Origin: an uncultured beta proteobacterium
GTDB lineage: Bacteria > Pseudomonadota > Gammaproteobacteria > Burkholderiales > Burkholderiaceae
Assembly (NCBI GenBank): GCA_903944255.1
Contig: CAJARE010000327.1
Span: 1-20,326 of the forward strand
Length of the DNA stretch: 20,326 nt
Direction of reading: 5' to 3'
Part shown: in pieces, positions 1 to 7,697 of the stretch
How the letters are laid out: every line of letters begins with the position of its first letter
Position numbering within the stretch: position 1 is the stretch's first letter
Notes under the pieces: model-generated
What the model was told of the DNA's origin: nothing
The model's input: the letters and a program-made list of their open reading frames with translations, nothing else
The model's database searches: none
Translations under genes and position numbers: made by a program

Positions 1-867
1 GCCAATATTAGGTAAGGATACTCTTTTAGCGTTGGGCATCACCTTCAAGTAATCATTTGAATTTGCAATAGGAATAAAAGCATCCTTTTCACCCCAAATT
101 AATAGTGTTGGGACCTTGATATTCGCTAAAGATGGAACTGGATCTTGTAAAACCGTTTGTTGCATACGAGCCAAAATTGCTCCTCTCACTCCGGGCGCTA
201 ACATCAAATCATAGTAACGATTCACCAAAGCATCATTTAATGTTTTTGGATTAGCGTAAGCTGGCTCAAGGTTCATCTCTAAAAAAGTTTTAGAAAAGAA
301 ATAACGATAGAGTTGAGCGATTGCTGGAATTTCTGTCTTTTTGCCGTACTCTATTCCAGGGCTAGCATAGCCATCTGGAGATATGAGCACCAACTTAGCG
401 ACCTGATCCGGATAGCGAGCTGCAAATTGCCAAGCAAACTTTCCGCCCATAGAATTACCAACCAGCACTACCTTGGGAATCTTCAGCTCTTTGAGGAAAG
501 CTTCTAATACTTCCACACTTCTCTGATCGGTATAGATGCCGCTAGGATCTTCTCCGGTGAGACCAAATCCTGGCAAGTCAACAGATATAACACGGTATTC
601 ATTACTTAAAGCCTCTGACCAAGCCTCCCATGTCTGCAAACTGGCCCCAAAGCCATGCAAAAAAAGTATGGGTATTGGATTTTTGGAGGGTCCAGTATCT
701 TGGTAATGAATTTTGACCCCCAATGCATTGGCATAAGCATTTTTAGGTGAGCTATATATTTTCTCTAACTCTGCTTTAGACTTATCCGGCGTCCATAAAT
801 AGAGAGCAGCAAGCGCGATAAAGAACGTGAATACAAGAGCAATAATCTTGAGTGCTTTTAGGAACAT
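1..867 (-). CDS. alpha/beta hydrolase, membrane-anchored (3' end cut by window edge)
   Basis: Serine hydrolase of the alpha/beta-fold superfamily; substrate not recognisable. The first 289 residues are present and the C-terminus lies beyond base 1. A hydrophobic N-terminal segment (residues about 6-25) looks like a signal anchor, so the domain probably acts in the periplasm, attached to the inner membrane. The oxyanion-loop motif HGFG is at 71-74, the nucleophile elbow GNSMGG has Ser139, and the acid is probably Asp262 in WGEKDAF. The catalytic His should lie just past the window edge. The ATG at 867 has AAGG about 10 nt upstream. The gene is divergent from the LPOR gene with a 64-bp gap, so the two may share a regulatory region. 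BchO, a pigment-associated hydrolase, was considered; the N-terminal anchor and the lack of bchD or bchI nearby do not favour it. Confidence 0.85.
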   Translation of the reverse strand, partial: MFLKALKIIALVFTFFIALAALYLWTPDKSKAELEKIYSSPKNAYANALGVKIHYQDTGPSKNPIPILFLHGFGASLQTWEAWSEALSNEYRVISVDLPGFGLTGEDPSGIYTDQRSVEVLEAFLKELKIPKVVLVGNSMGGKFAWQFAARYPDQVAKLVLISPDGYASPGIEYGKKTEIPAIAQLYRYFFSKTFLEMNLEPAYANPKTLNDALVNRYYDLMLAPGVRGAILARMQQTVLQDPVPSLANIKVPTLLIWGEKDAFIPIANSNDYLKVMPNAKRVSLPNIG

Positions 868-931
868 CGATTGCTAGCCTTAAAATGACAATAATTCATA
901 CTTACCAAAACTAAGACTGTAATAGAAAAAA

Positions 932-1924
932 ATGACTTCCACTACTAATCAACCACACGCCATTATTACCGGAGCTTCATCCGGCGTTGGTTTATATGCT
1001 GCAAAAGCCCTACTCGCCAGAAATTGGCGACTGATTCTGGCAGTCAGAGATCCCCAAAAAATGGAATTAGTTGCTAAGGCACATCAATTTGATTCAAACC
1101 AATTTGAAATCTGGCAGCTAGACCTTGGGAATCTCGATAGTGTTAGAGCATTTGTGCAGCGCTTTAATGAAAGCGGTCAACAGCTCAATGCTTTACTCTG
1201 TAATGCAGCGACTTACCTGCCACTCTTAAAAGAACCGGCGCGCTCCCCTCAGGGATTTGAGATTAGCGTAGCAACCAATTATTTTGGACACTATGTTTTA
1301 AGCAGAATGCTGCTTAAGAATCTGATCCAAACTGCTAAAGAGCATCAGCATGCTCGCCTCATTACATTGGGCACTGTGACAGCAAACTCAGAAGAATTCG
1401 GCGGCAAAGTTCCTATCCCTGCACCTGCTGATATTGGCGCATTAGAAGGCCTCATGGCTGGCTTTAAAGCACCGATTGCGATGATCAACGGAAAACCATT
1501 TAAACCTGGTAAGGCTTACAAAGATAGTAAGTTATGCAATATGGTCATGAATCGAGAGTTGCAAAAAAGATATCACGCTAGTACTGGCGTGATCTTTAAC
1601 ACTCTATATCCTGGATGCGTAGCTGAAACAGCTCTCTTTAGAGATACCCCGCCACTCTTCCAAAAAATATTTCCCTGGTTTCAGAAAAATATTACTAAAG
1701 GTTATGTGAGCCAAGAACTTGCTGGCGAACGGGTTGCTCAAGTAGTAGCGGATCCGCGCTTTACCCAATCAGGCGTTCACTGGAGCTGGGGCAATCGTAA
1801 CTCAGCTATCAGAGAGCCTTTCGCTCAAGAGCTTTCCATGAAAGCCAAAAGCGAGAAGCTCAGCAAAGACCTCTGGGACATTACTGCCAAACTCGTTGGC
1901 ATGCCTAGTGATTCAGTAACTTAG
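932..1924 (+). CDS. por: light-dependent protochlorophyllide oxidoreductase (LPOR)
   Basis: Reduces the C17-C18 double bond of protochlorophyllide to give chlorophyllide, using NADPH and light, in (bacterio)chlorophyll synthesis; single subunit, not oxygen-sensitive. The 330-residue length fits the family. It is an SDR protein: nucleotide-binding TGASSGVG at 13-20, CNAA at 90-93, and catalytic Tyr196/Lys200 in KAYKDSKLCNM. LPOR-specific features separate it from ordinary SDRs: the insert around residues 168-194 leading into the active site, the YPGC motif at 226-229, the KNITKGYVS segment at 252-260, the SGVHWSWGNR segment at 280-289, and three cysteines (90, 202, 229) at positions conserved in plant and cyanobacterial enzymes. 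The start ATG has no clear Shine-Dalgarno. The gene ends 12 bp from the end of bchL on the opposite strand. LPOR is typical of oxygenic phototrophs; its presence beside a proteobacterial bchNBL operon suggests ancestral horizontal transfer (inference). Confidence 0.93.
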   Translation: MTSTTNQPHAIITGASSGVGLYAAKALLARNWRLILAVRDPQKMELVAKAHQFDSNQFEIWQLDLGNLDSVRAFVQRFNESGQQLNALLCNAATYLPLLKEPARSPQGFEISVATNYFGHYVLSRMLLKNLIQTAKEHQHARLITLGTVTANSEEFGGKVPIPAPADIGALEGLMAGFKAPIAMINGKPFKPGKAYKDSKLCNMVMNRELQKRYHASTGVIFNTLYPGCVAETALFRDTPPLFQKIFPWFQKNITKGYVSQELAGERVAQVVADPRFTQSGVHWSWGNRNSAIREPFAQELSMKAKSEKLSKDLWDITAKLVGMPSDSVT

Positions 1925-1936
1925 TTAACTGTCTAC

Positions 1937-2842
1937 TTAATCAAAACCCAGCAAATCAAATATATCCCGATCTTTCATTGGGATCGATGGCAATGGGTCC
2001 GCTCCGAGCCAGAGTGCTGCGGCCAAACGCATGTACTCTTGCTGGACTAATTCAAGCTCAGGAGAGTATTCCATCTCAAATAAAGTCGATTTTTTAAGGC
2101 GACTACGACGAATCACATCCAAGTCAGGAAAGTGAGCCATCGTCTTTAGTCCTACTTGTTCATTAAATTTGTCGATTTGATCAGTATCTTTACTACGATT
2201 AGCAATTACACCTCCTAATCGAACGTTATAGTTTTTTGCCTTTGCACCAATTGCTTGAATAATTCGATTCATCGCAAAAATAGAGTCAAAGTCATTAGCG
2301 GTAACAATCAAGGCACGATCCGCATGTTGAAGCGGTGCAGCAAAGCCACCGCAAACGACGTCACCCAAAACGTCAAAAATCACGACATCAGTATCGTCCA
2401 GCAAATGATGTTCTTTAAGGAGTTTCACGGTTTGACCAACCACATAGCCGCCACAACCCGTTCCAGCTGGAGGGCCGCCTGCTTCAACACACATCACACC
2501 GTTATAGCCTTCATACACAAAGTCTTCAACGCGTAATTCTTCAGAATGAAAGTCTACTTTCTCAAGCACATCAATTACCGTAGGCATGAGTTTTTTTGTC
2601 AGAGTAAATGTCGAGTCATGTTTAGGATCGCAACCAATCTGTATTACCCGTTTCCCTAATTTAGAAAAAGCGACTGACAAGTTAGATGAGGTGGTACTCT
2701 TACCAATACCGCCTTTGCCATAAATTGCAAATACCTTAGCCTTGCCAATTTTCAAGTTGGGATCAAGCTGAACTTGCAGGCTACCCTCGCCATCCGGTGG
2801 CGCACTACGAGCATCTGAAATTGGTATGTTGATTGCTTTCAT
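1937..2842 (-). CDS. bchL: light-independent protochlorophyllide reductase, iron-sulfur ATP-binding protein BchL
   Basis: ATP-driven electron donor of the dark-operative protochlorophyllide reductase (DPOR), homologous to nitrogenase NifH. The homodimer carries one [4Fe-4S] cluster and passes electrons from ferredoxin to BchNB. The 301 residues are full length. The P-loop GKGGIGKST is at 42-50, the switch-type segment GCDPKHDST at 70-78, and the cluster ligands Cys130 (in GTGCGG) and Cys164 (in VVCGG) are both present. The N-terminal 30 residues or so are variable in the family. Third gene of bchN-bchB-bchL, 39 bp after bchB, with a modest AAAGGC Shine-Dalgarno before the ATG. The bridging cluster makes the enzyme oxygen-sensitive, which gives meaning to the adjacent LPOR gene. 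All key residues are intact, so no decay is seen. Confidence 0.97.
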   Translation of the reverse strand: MKAINIPISDARSAPPDGEGSLQVQLDPNLKIGKAKVFAIYGKGGIGKSTTSSNLSVAFSKLGKRVIQIGCDPKHDSTFTLTKKLMPTVIDVLEKVDFHSEELRVEDFVYEGYNGVMCVEAGGPPAGTGCGGYVVGQTVKLLKEHHLLDDTDVVIFDVLGDVVCGGFAAPLQHADRALIVTANDFDSIFAMNRIIQAIGAKAKNYNVRLGGVIANRSKDTDQIDKFNEQVGLKTMAHFPDLDVIRRSRLKKSTLFEMEYSPELELVQQEYMRLAAALWLGADPLPSIPMKDRDIFDLLGFD

Positions 2843-2881
2843 TTTTGATTGCCTTTGCTATTTTTGACCTGATGTCATGAT

Positions 2882-4450
2882 TTAACTTTTAAAGTGTGCC
2901 TTTGCATCATACAAAGTTTCCAACGTGATACTTAAAAGGCCCTGCTCTGCTGCATATCGCTCTGTATTTCGCCTAGCTTTGCCTCTGACAAAAAACGGAA
3001 TTTTATTAAGTTCTTTTTCTGCGTCAGTTTCCCATGAGGGGACCCCATTCGCTGGCTTTATATTAGCAGGAAGCTGTTCTACATCAACCTTGATAGGAGT
3101 TGAGGCATGACCAAGATGCGATGGCATAGCACCTTCATGAAACTCAAAGTCACCCCTAAACATTCCAATTAAATGCTCTTCTAAGCCCATCATCAATGGA
3201 TGCACCCAGGAATCAAATAAAACGCAGGCACCCTCAAAACCCATTTGCGGGGAATAGCGCGCGGGAAAATCCTGCACGTGCACTGGTGATGAAATCACTG
3301 CACAAGGAATCTGCAAACGTTTAGCGATATGACGCTCCATCTGCGTACCGAGGATTAATTCAGGCTGAAGCTCTGCAATCCTTGCTTCAACCTCTAGGTA
3401 ATCATCGGTAATCATTGCTTCAAGACCTAATTGCTCAGCAGTCTCACGTACTTCACGAGCTAGTTCGCGGCTATAGGTTCCCAGTCCAACTACTTTAAAG
3501 CCCATTTCATGCGCCGCTACTTTGGCTGCTGCAATCGCATGGGTAGCATCACCAAAAATAAAGACTCTTTTGTTAGTTAGATAGGTTGAGTCCACCGATA
3601 AAGCATACCAACGCGCTTTAGAGGATTGGCTGAATTTTTGGACATCGCATTCAATGCCTGCCAATTGACAGACTTCAGTGATAAAAGCTTGAGTACCTTT
3701 AAATCCAATCGGAATCGCTTTTGTAGAGGGCTGACCAAAATTCCTAGTCATCCAAGTTGCTGCAGTATTGGCTGTCTCGGGGTACAAATTGACATTAAAG
3801 TCTGCCTCATGCAAACGTGCAATATCTGCTGGGTTAGCACCTAGTGGAGCAACTACGTTTACCTCAATACCCAATTCACGTAATAAGCGCGAAATTTCTT
3901 CAACGTCATCACGATGGCGAAATCCCAAAGCAGTGGGGCCTAAAATATTACAAGTTGGCTTTGCATCTGGCTTTCTTGCAGGGCGTGTTTGACCTGGTGC
4001 CAAAATAAATTGCTGGCCTAGCAAACGCACCATCTGATAAAAAGTTTCTGCTGCTCCCCAATTCTCTTTCTTTTGATATGCCGGTAATTCAAGCGGCAAA
4101 ATGGGGACTGGCAAATCTAGAGCAGCAGCTAATCCACCTGGATCATCTTGAATGAGCTCTGCAGTACAGGAAGCACCCACCATTAATAAATCAGGTTTAA
4201 AACGGGCATAAGCTGATCTAGCAGCGTCTTTAAATAACTCAGCAGTATCGCTACCTAAATCACGCGCCTGAAAAGTGGTGTAAGTTACCGGCGGTCTCTT
4301 TTTCATCCGCTCAATCATGGTGAAAAGGAGATCTGCATAAGTATCTCCTTGCGGAGCGTGAAGAACGTAATGAACCTTCTCCATTGCCGTAGCGATTCTC
4401 ATTGCTCCAACGTGGGGTGGCCCTTCATAGGTCCAGAGCGTTAACTTCAT
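2882..4450 (-). CDS. bchB: light-independent protochlorophyllide reductase subunit B (BchB)
   Basis: One half of the catalytic BchNB heterotetramer of DPOR, related to NifK, where protochlorophyllide is bound and reduced. The 522 residues fit the family. Asp36 (in QGDTYAD), the unusual non-cysteine ligand of the [4Fe-4S] NB-cluster, and Cys95 (in GASCTAEL), a BchB cluster ligand, are both at the expected places. The C-terminal domain with PFFVRGKARRNTE (about 486-498) is typical of BchB and absent from NifK. The ATG overlaps the bchN stop in ATGA, with GAGGAAG just upstream, so translation is probably coupled and keeps BchN and BchB stoichiometric. Confidence 0.97.
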   Translation of the reverse strand: MKLTLWTYEGPPHVGAMRIATAMEKVHYVLHAPQGDTYADLLFTMIERMKKRPPVTYTTFQARDLGSDTAELFKDAARSAYARFKPDLLMVGASCTAELIQDDPGGLAAALDLPVPILPLELPAYQKKENWGAAETFYQMVRLLGQQFILAPGQTRPARKPDAKPTCNILGPTALGFRHRDDVEEISRLLRELGIEVNVVAPLGANPADIARLHEADFNVNLYPETANTAATWMTRNFGQPSTKAIPIGFKGTQAFITEVCQLAGIECDVQKFSQSSKARWYALSVDSTYLTNKRVFIFGDATHAIAAAKVAAHEMGFKVVGLGTYSRELAREVRETAEQLGLEAMITDDYLEVEARIAELQPELILGTQMERHIAKRLQIPCAVISSPVHVQDFPARYSPQMGFEGACVLFDSWVHPLMMGLEEHLIGMFRGDFEFHEGAMPSHLGHASTPIKVDVEQLPANIKPANGVPSWETDAEKELNKIPFFVRGKARRNTERYAAEQGLLSITLETLYDAKAHFKS

Positions 4451-5730
4451 ACTTCCTCTACCATCATGAGCTTACTTTTTCTAGTCAAAGGGCGAGCAAA
4501 TAATTCTGCCAGATCGGCCGCTTGATTGAACCCTTGAATAGGAGTGAAGACAAGTTCAATCGACCATTTTGTTGTAAAGCCTTCTGCTTCCAGTGGATTG
4601 GCTAAGCCCAGTCCACATACAACCATATCGGGCTGTTGAGCACGACAACGATCCAATTGATTCTCTACATTTTGACCTTCAGACAATTGCGTTTTGGGGT
4701 CTAACATGGCTAATTCTTCTGCCATATGCTGACGATGTAGATACGGAACGCCAACTTCCATCAAATTCATACCCAGCTCTCTATTTAAATAACGAGCCAG
4801 TGGTATTTCTAGCTGGGAATCAGGGAAAAAGAAAATGGATTTGCCTTTTAATATTTCTCGATGTGGTTCAAGAGATTTATTAGCGCGATCCCTTTGTGGA
4901 GCAATGACTTTTTCAAAGACATCGTTAGATACGCCCAATTCTCTTGCTGCGGCTAAGAACCATTTTTCCGTACCTTCTACTCCTAGCGGGAAAGGTGCGG
5001 CAATTCTTTGGGCGCCCATATTCTCCAAGAACCTTGCAGTATCAGTCAGAAACGGCTGGGCCAATAAATATTTAGTCTTTGGACCAACCACGATTCTCTG
5101 CGTAGATTCACGCGGCGGGAAAAAAGCAAAGGACTTCAGGCCTAGATCTTTGAAGATGCGACTAAATTGATCTTCGACAACATCAGCCAAACAACCAACC
5201 ACTAATAATTCAACTTCGTCGGAGTTATTAGGTTTAGGTAAATCTTGTGCGAGCGCTGCCAAACAAGCATCTTCCCCTTGGGTAAAGGTTGTTTCAATAC
5301 CGCTGCCGGAATAATTGAGAATGCGGACATTCGGTGCAAAAGTTTTACCCAAGCGTTGCGCTGCTCTAGATAGATCTAACTTAATGACTTCTGAGGGACA
5401 AGAGCCGACTAAGAATAGGAGCTTGATATCAGGACGACGATCTAGTAACTGCTTCACTACTTTGTCTAGCTCATCATTGGCATCTGCTAGACCAGCCAAA
5501 TCTCGATCATCAATAATTGCCGTTGCAAATCGTGGTTCTGCAAAAATCATTACCCCTGCAGCAGATTGAATCAAATGTGCGCAGGTACGCGAGCCGACCA
5601 CCAGGAAAAATGCATCTTGAATTTTTCGGTGCAACCAGATAATCCCAGTTAGGCCACAGAAAACCTCTCTTTGACCACGCTCCTTTAGGGGCTGGAAATC
5701 TATTTTCACTTCTTGGACCACGGAATTCAA
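4447..5730 (-). CDS. bchN: light-independent protochlorophyllide reductase subunit N (BchN)
   Basis: Second half of the DPOR catalytic component, related to NifD. The 427 residues are full length. Three cysteines that complete the NB-cluster are at Cys25 (REVFCGLTG), Cys50 (GSRTCAH) and Cys111 (VGSCPSEV), matching family spacing. The start is TTG at 5730, not ATG: GAGG lies 6 nt upstream and the cysteine numbering fits other BchN proteins, so this start is preferred over downstream GTG codons. A weak start codon on the first gene could limit output. It heads the bchN-bchB-bchL operon. The usual purple-bacterial neighbours bchF (upstream) and bchH (between bchB and bchL) are missing. Confidence 0.96.
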   Translation of the reverse strand: MNSVVQEVKIDFQPLKERGQREVFCGLTGIIWLHRKIQDAFFLVVGSRTCAHLIQSAAGVMIFAEPRFATAIIDDRDLAGLADANDELDKVVKQLLDRRPDIKLLFLVGSCPSEVIKLDLSRAAQRLGKTFAPNVRILNYSGSGIETTFTQGEDACLAALAQDLPKPNNSDEVELLVVGCLADVVEDQFSRIFKDLGLKSFAFFPPRESTQRIVVGPKTKYLLAQPFLTDTARFLENMGAQRIAAPFPLGVEGTEKWFLAAARELGVSNDVFEKVIAPQRDRANKSLEPHREILKGKSIFFFPDSQLEIPLARYLNRELGMNLMEVGVPYLHRQHMAEELAMLDPKTQLSEGQNVENQLDRCRAQQPDMVVCGLGLANPLEAEGFTTKWSIELVFTPIQGFNQAADLAELFARPLTRKSKLMMVEEV

Positions 5731-5892
5731 TTGTTACCTCAGGCTTTAGTGTAAAAATTGAATTGGGAATTGAAACGGTGAATGATTAAACCAATTTCAG
5801 AAGGGGTGGCACAGCAATAAAAAGTAATCATGCAATCAAACGCTAATCAATAGATATCTTAGTAAAAGCCTCTTGAAGGGTTTTAGATATAA

Positions 5893-5902
5893 GTGTTTAC
5901 AC
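5893..5902. promoter_or_regulatory. quasi-palindrome upstream of bchN, possible operator
   Basis: In the 276-bp gap ahead of bchN the sequence GTGTTTACAC reads as a near-perfect inverted repeat (four of five base pairs symmetric), about 163 bp upstream of the bchN start. It does not fit the TGT-N12-ACA pattern of PpsR/CrtJ regulators. No convincing sigma-70 promoter is seen in the rest of the gap, which is AT-rich and includes a direct repeat of AATTGAA at 5756-5762 and 5768-5774. A regulatory role is only a suggestion. Confidence 0.2.
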
Positions 5903-5952
5903 CCATCAATTAAACCTAAATTAAGGGTTGAAGTATTTTTTTGTCCTAAATA

Positions 5953-5987
5953 AAAAGCCCCAAATCCTTACTAAGAGTGGGGCTTTT
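5953..5987 (-). terminator. rho-independent terminator
   Basis: A perfect 10-bp stem, AAAAGCCCCA at 5953-5962 with TGGGGCTTTT at 5978-5987, and a 15-nt loop. Read on the minus strand it ends in GGGGCTTTTTATTT, a good U-tract, and it lies 20 bp past the stop codon of the small membrane protein gene at 6007-6210. It also separates that gene from the bchNBL promoter region. The A/T-rich base of the stem would allow it to work in both directions. Confidence 0.8.
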
Positions 5988-6006
5988 ATTCGTTCATTAC
6001 TTTAGT

Positions 6007-6210
6007 CTATCGCTGCGATTTCAGTAATGCCTTGAACGTCAGAACGCTCAGTGCAATTGCAATCCCGAATGAAACTAACAACATGGCAAATTTGGATTGG
6101 GTCTGACCCGCAGGAAAGATCAGGTAAAAGGCAACGGTAATACTGATCACCATCCCGCAAAATCCTGCAATTTTAGAAATCTGATCTCTCACATCATGAA
6201 ATTTAAACAT
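6007..6210 (-). CDS. small two-helix membrane protein, function unknown
   Basis: A 67-residue hydrophobic protein that I do not recognise. A short charged N-terminus (MFKFHDVRDQISK) precedes two predicted transmembrane helices, about residues 15-34 and 41-62, joined by the loop PAGQTQSK, and it ends in basic KSQR. The frame opens at a TTG at 6225, but the ATG at 6210 is chosen because AAAGGA sits about 7 nt upstream of it; the five extra codons would themselves encode that ribosome binding site. It stands alone: 106 bp separate it from the SDR gene upstream, and a strong terminator follows. Confidence 0.65.
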   Translation of the reverse strand: MFKFHDVRDQISKIAGFCGMVISITVAFYLIFPAGQTQSKFAMLLVSFGIAIALSVLTFKALLKSQR

Positions 6211-6331
6211 GTCCCATCCTTTCAAGGTTTATCTCTTTTATATTTAAGAACATCCACTATTCATTACTCACTTATTGGTAAAAACTTTAAACCTCGGAAT
6301 AGGTCCAGTCAAGATAACTAGGGTAAACCCT

Positions 6332-7309
6332 TTATAAATGAGCTGGTTTCTGTATTTCAAGCATGCCCTCTTCTAAGCTATAGAGTGGCTCATAGGCCAA
6401 TTGATCTTTAGCCTTCTGAATAGAGACAGAAAAAGGATGCGCCATTAAATGGACCATCTCTCTTATCAAGGGAGGCTCTCCACGAAGTGGCAAGTATTTC
6501 CAACCATTCTCTGTAAAACGAGCTAAGGGCCGAGCAAACGAACGAGGAATTGATAAGGCTGGAACCTTGTAATGACCTGCATTGAGTCTCATGGTCATCC
6601 ATTTCCTAAATTGAATAGCCTGGCCATCACTAATAAAAAAACTTTCCTGGGTCGATTTTGATAGCAAAGCTTTGTTGACCGCTTCGCAAAGATTTTTAAT
6701 ATAGCAAGTTGAAAAGGGGTAATCCCCTTTAGCAAACCAGCCAAACTGATTTAGGTTGGAGGCCTCACCTAAAAGCCGATCTACTAAATCGCCCCTACCC
6801 CAAATAGATGCCGGCCTAAGACTAATAGTTCGGAACATTTCGTCTCCAGCATTAAGAACCAATTGTTCCGCCTGATACTTGCTATAACTATAGGGAAAGT
6901 CTTGTATAGATGGCAGGGGCCTAAACTCCGAAACATTCAAATTTTGACTCAATGGATTTTTAGCAATCGAAGCATCGCTTATAAAAATAAACTGCTGAAT
7001 GCCTGAGCACTTTGCTGACTCTAAAATATTTTTTGTCATGAGAACATTAGTCTCATATAGAGCTTTTTCTGAATCCCAGAGTTTCATCTCTGCTGCGCAA
7101 TGAATAACAACATGAAAACCCTGAAGTCTCTTCGATAGACTTGATATATCGTTCAGGTCACCTGACCAAATTTCAAGATTTTGATGGGGTTTTATTTGAA
7201 ACGCGTCTGGGGAGCGTAAGTGGCATAGGATCTCATGTCCTGCAGCGCTCAGAGACTGGAGCAAATGACTTCCCACAAAACCGCTGGCTCCGGTCAAAAA
7301 GATCTTCAT
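6332..7309 (-). CDS. extended SDR: NAD(P)-dependent epimerase/dehydratase or 3-beta-HSD-like
   Basis: Oxidoreductase or epimerase of the extended short-chain dehydrogenase superfamily; exact substrate unknown. The 325 residues start with the Rossmann motif TGASGFVGS (6-14), followed by GDL at 50-52 and HCAAE at 70-74. The catalytic pair is Tyr140/Lys144 in PYSYSKYQAE, and LRPASIWG (about 164-171) is the usual substrate-domain motif. The overall pattern resembles 3-beta-hydroxysteroid dehydrogenase-like and sugar-epimerase SDRs. The position normally Ser in the SSA motif reads SDASI here, with Ser114 as the likely active serine. There is no clear Shine-Dalgarno. It lies 65 bp downstream of the 83-residue membrane protein gene on the same strand and may be co-transcribed with it. 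Confidence 0.85.
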   Translation of the reverse strand: MKIFLTGASGFVGSHLLQSLSAAGHEILCHLRSPDAFQIKPHQNLEIWSGDLNDISSLSKRLQGFHVVIHCAAEMKLWDSEKALYETNVLMTKNILESAKCSGIQQFIFISDASIAKNPLSQNLNVSEFRPLPSIQDFPYSYSKYQAEQLVLNAGDEMFRTISLRPASIWGRGDLVDRLLGEASNLNQFGWFAKGDYPFSTCYIKNLCEAVNKALLSKSTQESFFISDGQAIQFRKWMTMRLNAGHYKVPALSIPRSFARPLARFTENGWKYLPLRGEPPLIREMVHLMAHPFSVSIQKAKDQLAYEPLYSLEEGMLEIQKPAHL

Positions 7310-7374
7310 AGACAGAAATAGTTAGGCAAGGAATATGGCCTAATTCAAATATTTACTGATGATGTATTGACTAC

Positions 7375-7626
7375 TCATTTACTAAACCACTGACCAAGAA
7401 ATAGTGCTGATCGTCCGTAGTAATAGGCAGTAGCTAACAATACCTTTGGCGAGAGCGCAATAATCGAAATAAGTAGTAAGGGAATAAAAGACCAATGTCG
7501 AGTAGATCCATAGCCCCCCAATATAAGCAGCACAAGCAAAATAATCTTACGCACTTCACCGCGAGGTAGCCAGGGACTTCTCTTATACATGGGCTCTTTA
7601 TGAATCACGGGGCTTTCGTCTGTCAT
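7375..7626 (-). CDS. small membrane protein, function unknown
   Basis: An 83-residue protein with a hydrophilic, proline-containing N-terminus (about residues 1-25, ending LPRGEVRK) and two hydrophobic stretches, about 27-40 and 47-66, so probably a two-helix inner-membrane protein with an aromatic tail. The ATG is supported by CAGGAAC immediately upstream. It is divergent from the ABC exporter gene with a 71-bp gap, and probably leads a short operon with the downstream SDR gene. I do not recognise the family. Confidence 0.65.
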   Translation of the reverse strand: MTDESPVIHKEPMYKRSPWLPRGEVRKIILLVLLILGGYGSTRHWSFIPLLLISIIALSPKVLLATAYYYGRSALFLGQWFSK

Positions 7627-7697
7627 GTTCCTGATATCGCTAAAAATACAAATCTAATCGAAGTGAACTATCATAGATAATTATTAGGGATTCTTCA

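Noticed and set aside
1..867. Assignment of the hydrolase as BchO
   Set aside because: It has an N-terminal membrane anchor and no magnesium chelatase genes next to it; only the general fold agrees.
868..931. Sigma-70 promoter or PpsR site between the hydrolase and LPOR genes
   Set aside because: TTGCTA at 871-876 has no well-spaced -10 partner, and no TGT-N12-ACA is present.
6211..6225. TTG start giving a 72-residue form of the small membrane protein
   Set aside because: The extra codons contain the AAAGGA ribosome binding site that suits the ATG at 6210.
6318..6332. AGGG-TAAA-CCCT hairpin near the SDR stop as terminator
   Set aside because: The stem is only about 4-5 bp and is not followed by a U-tract on the minus strand.
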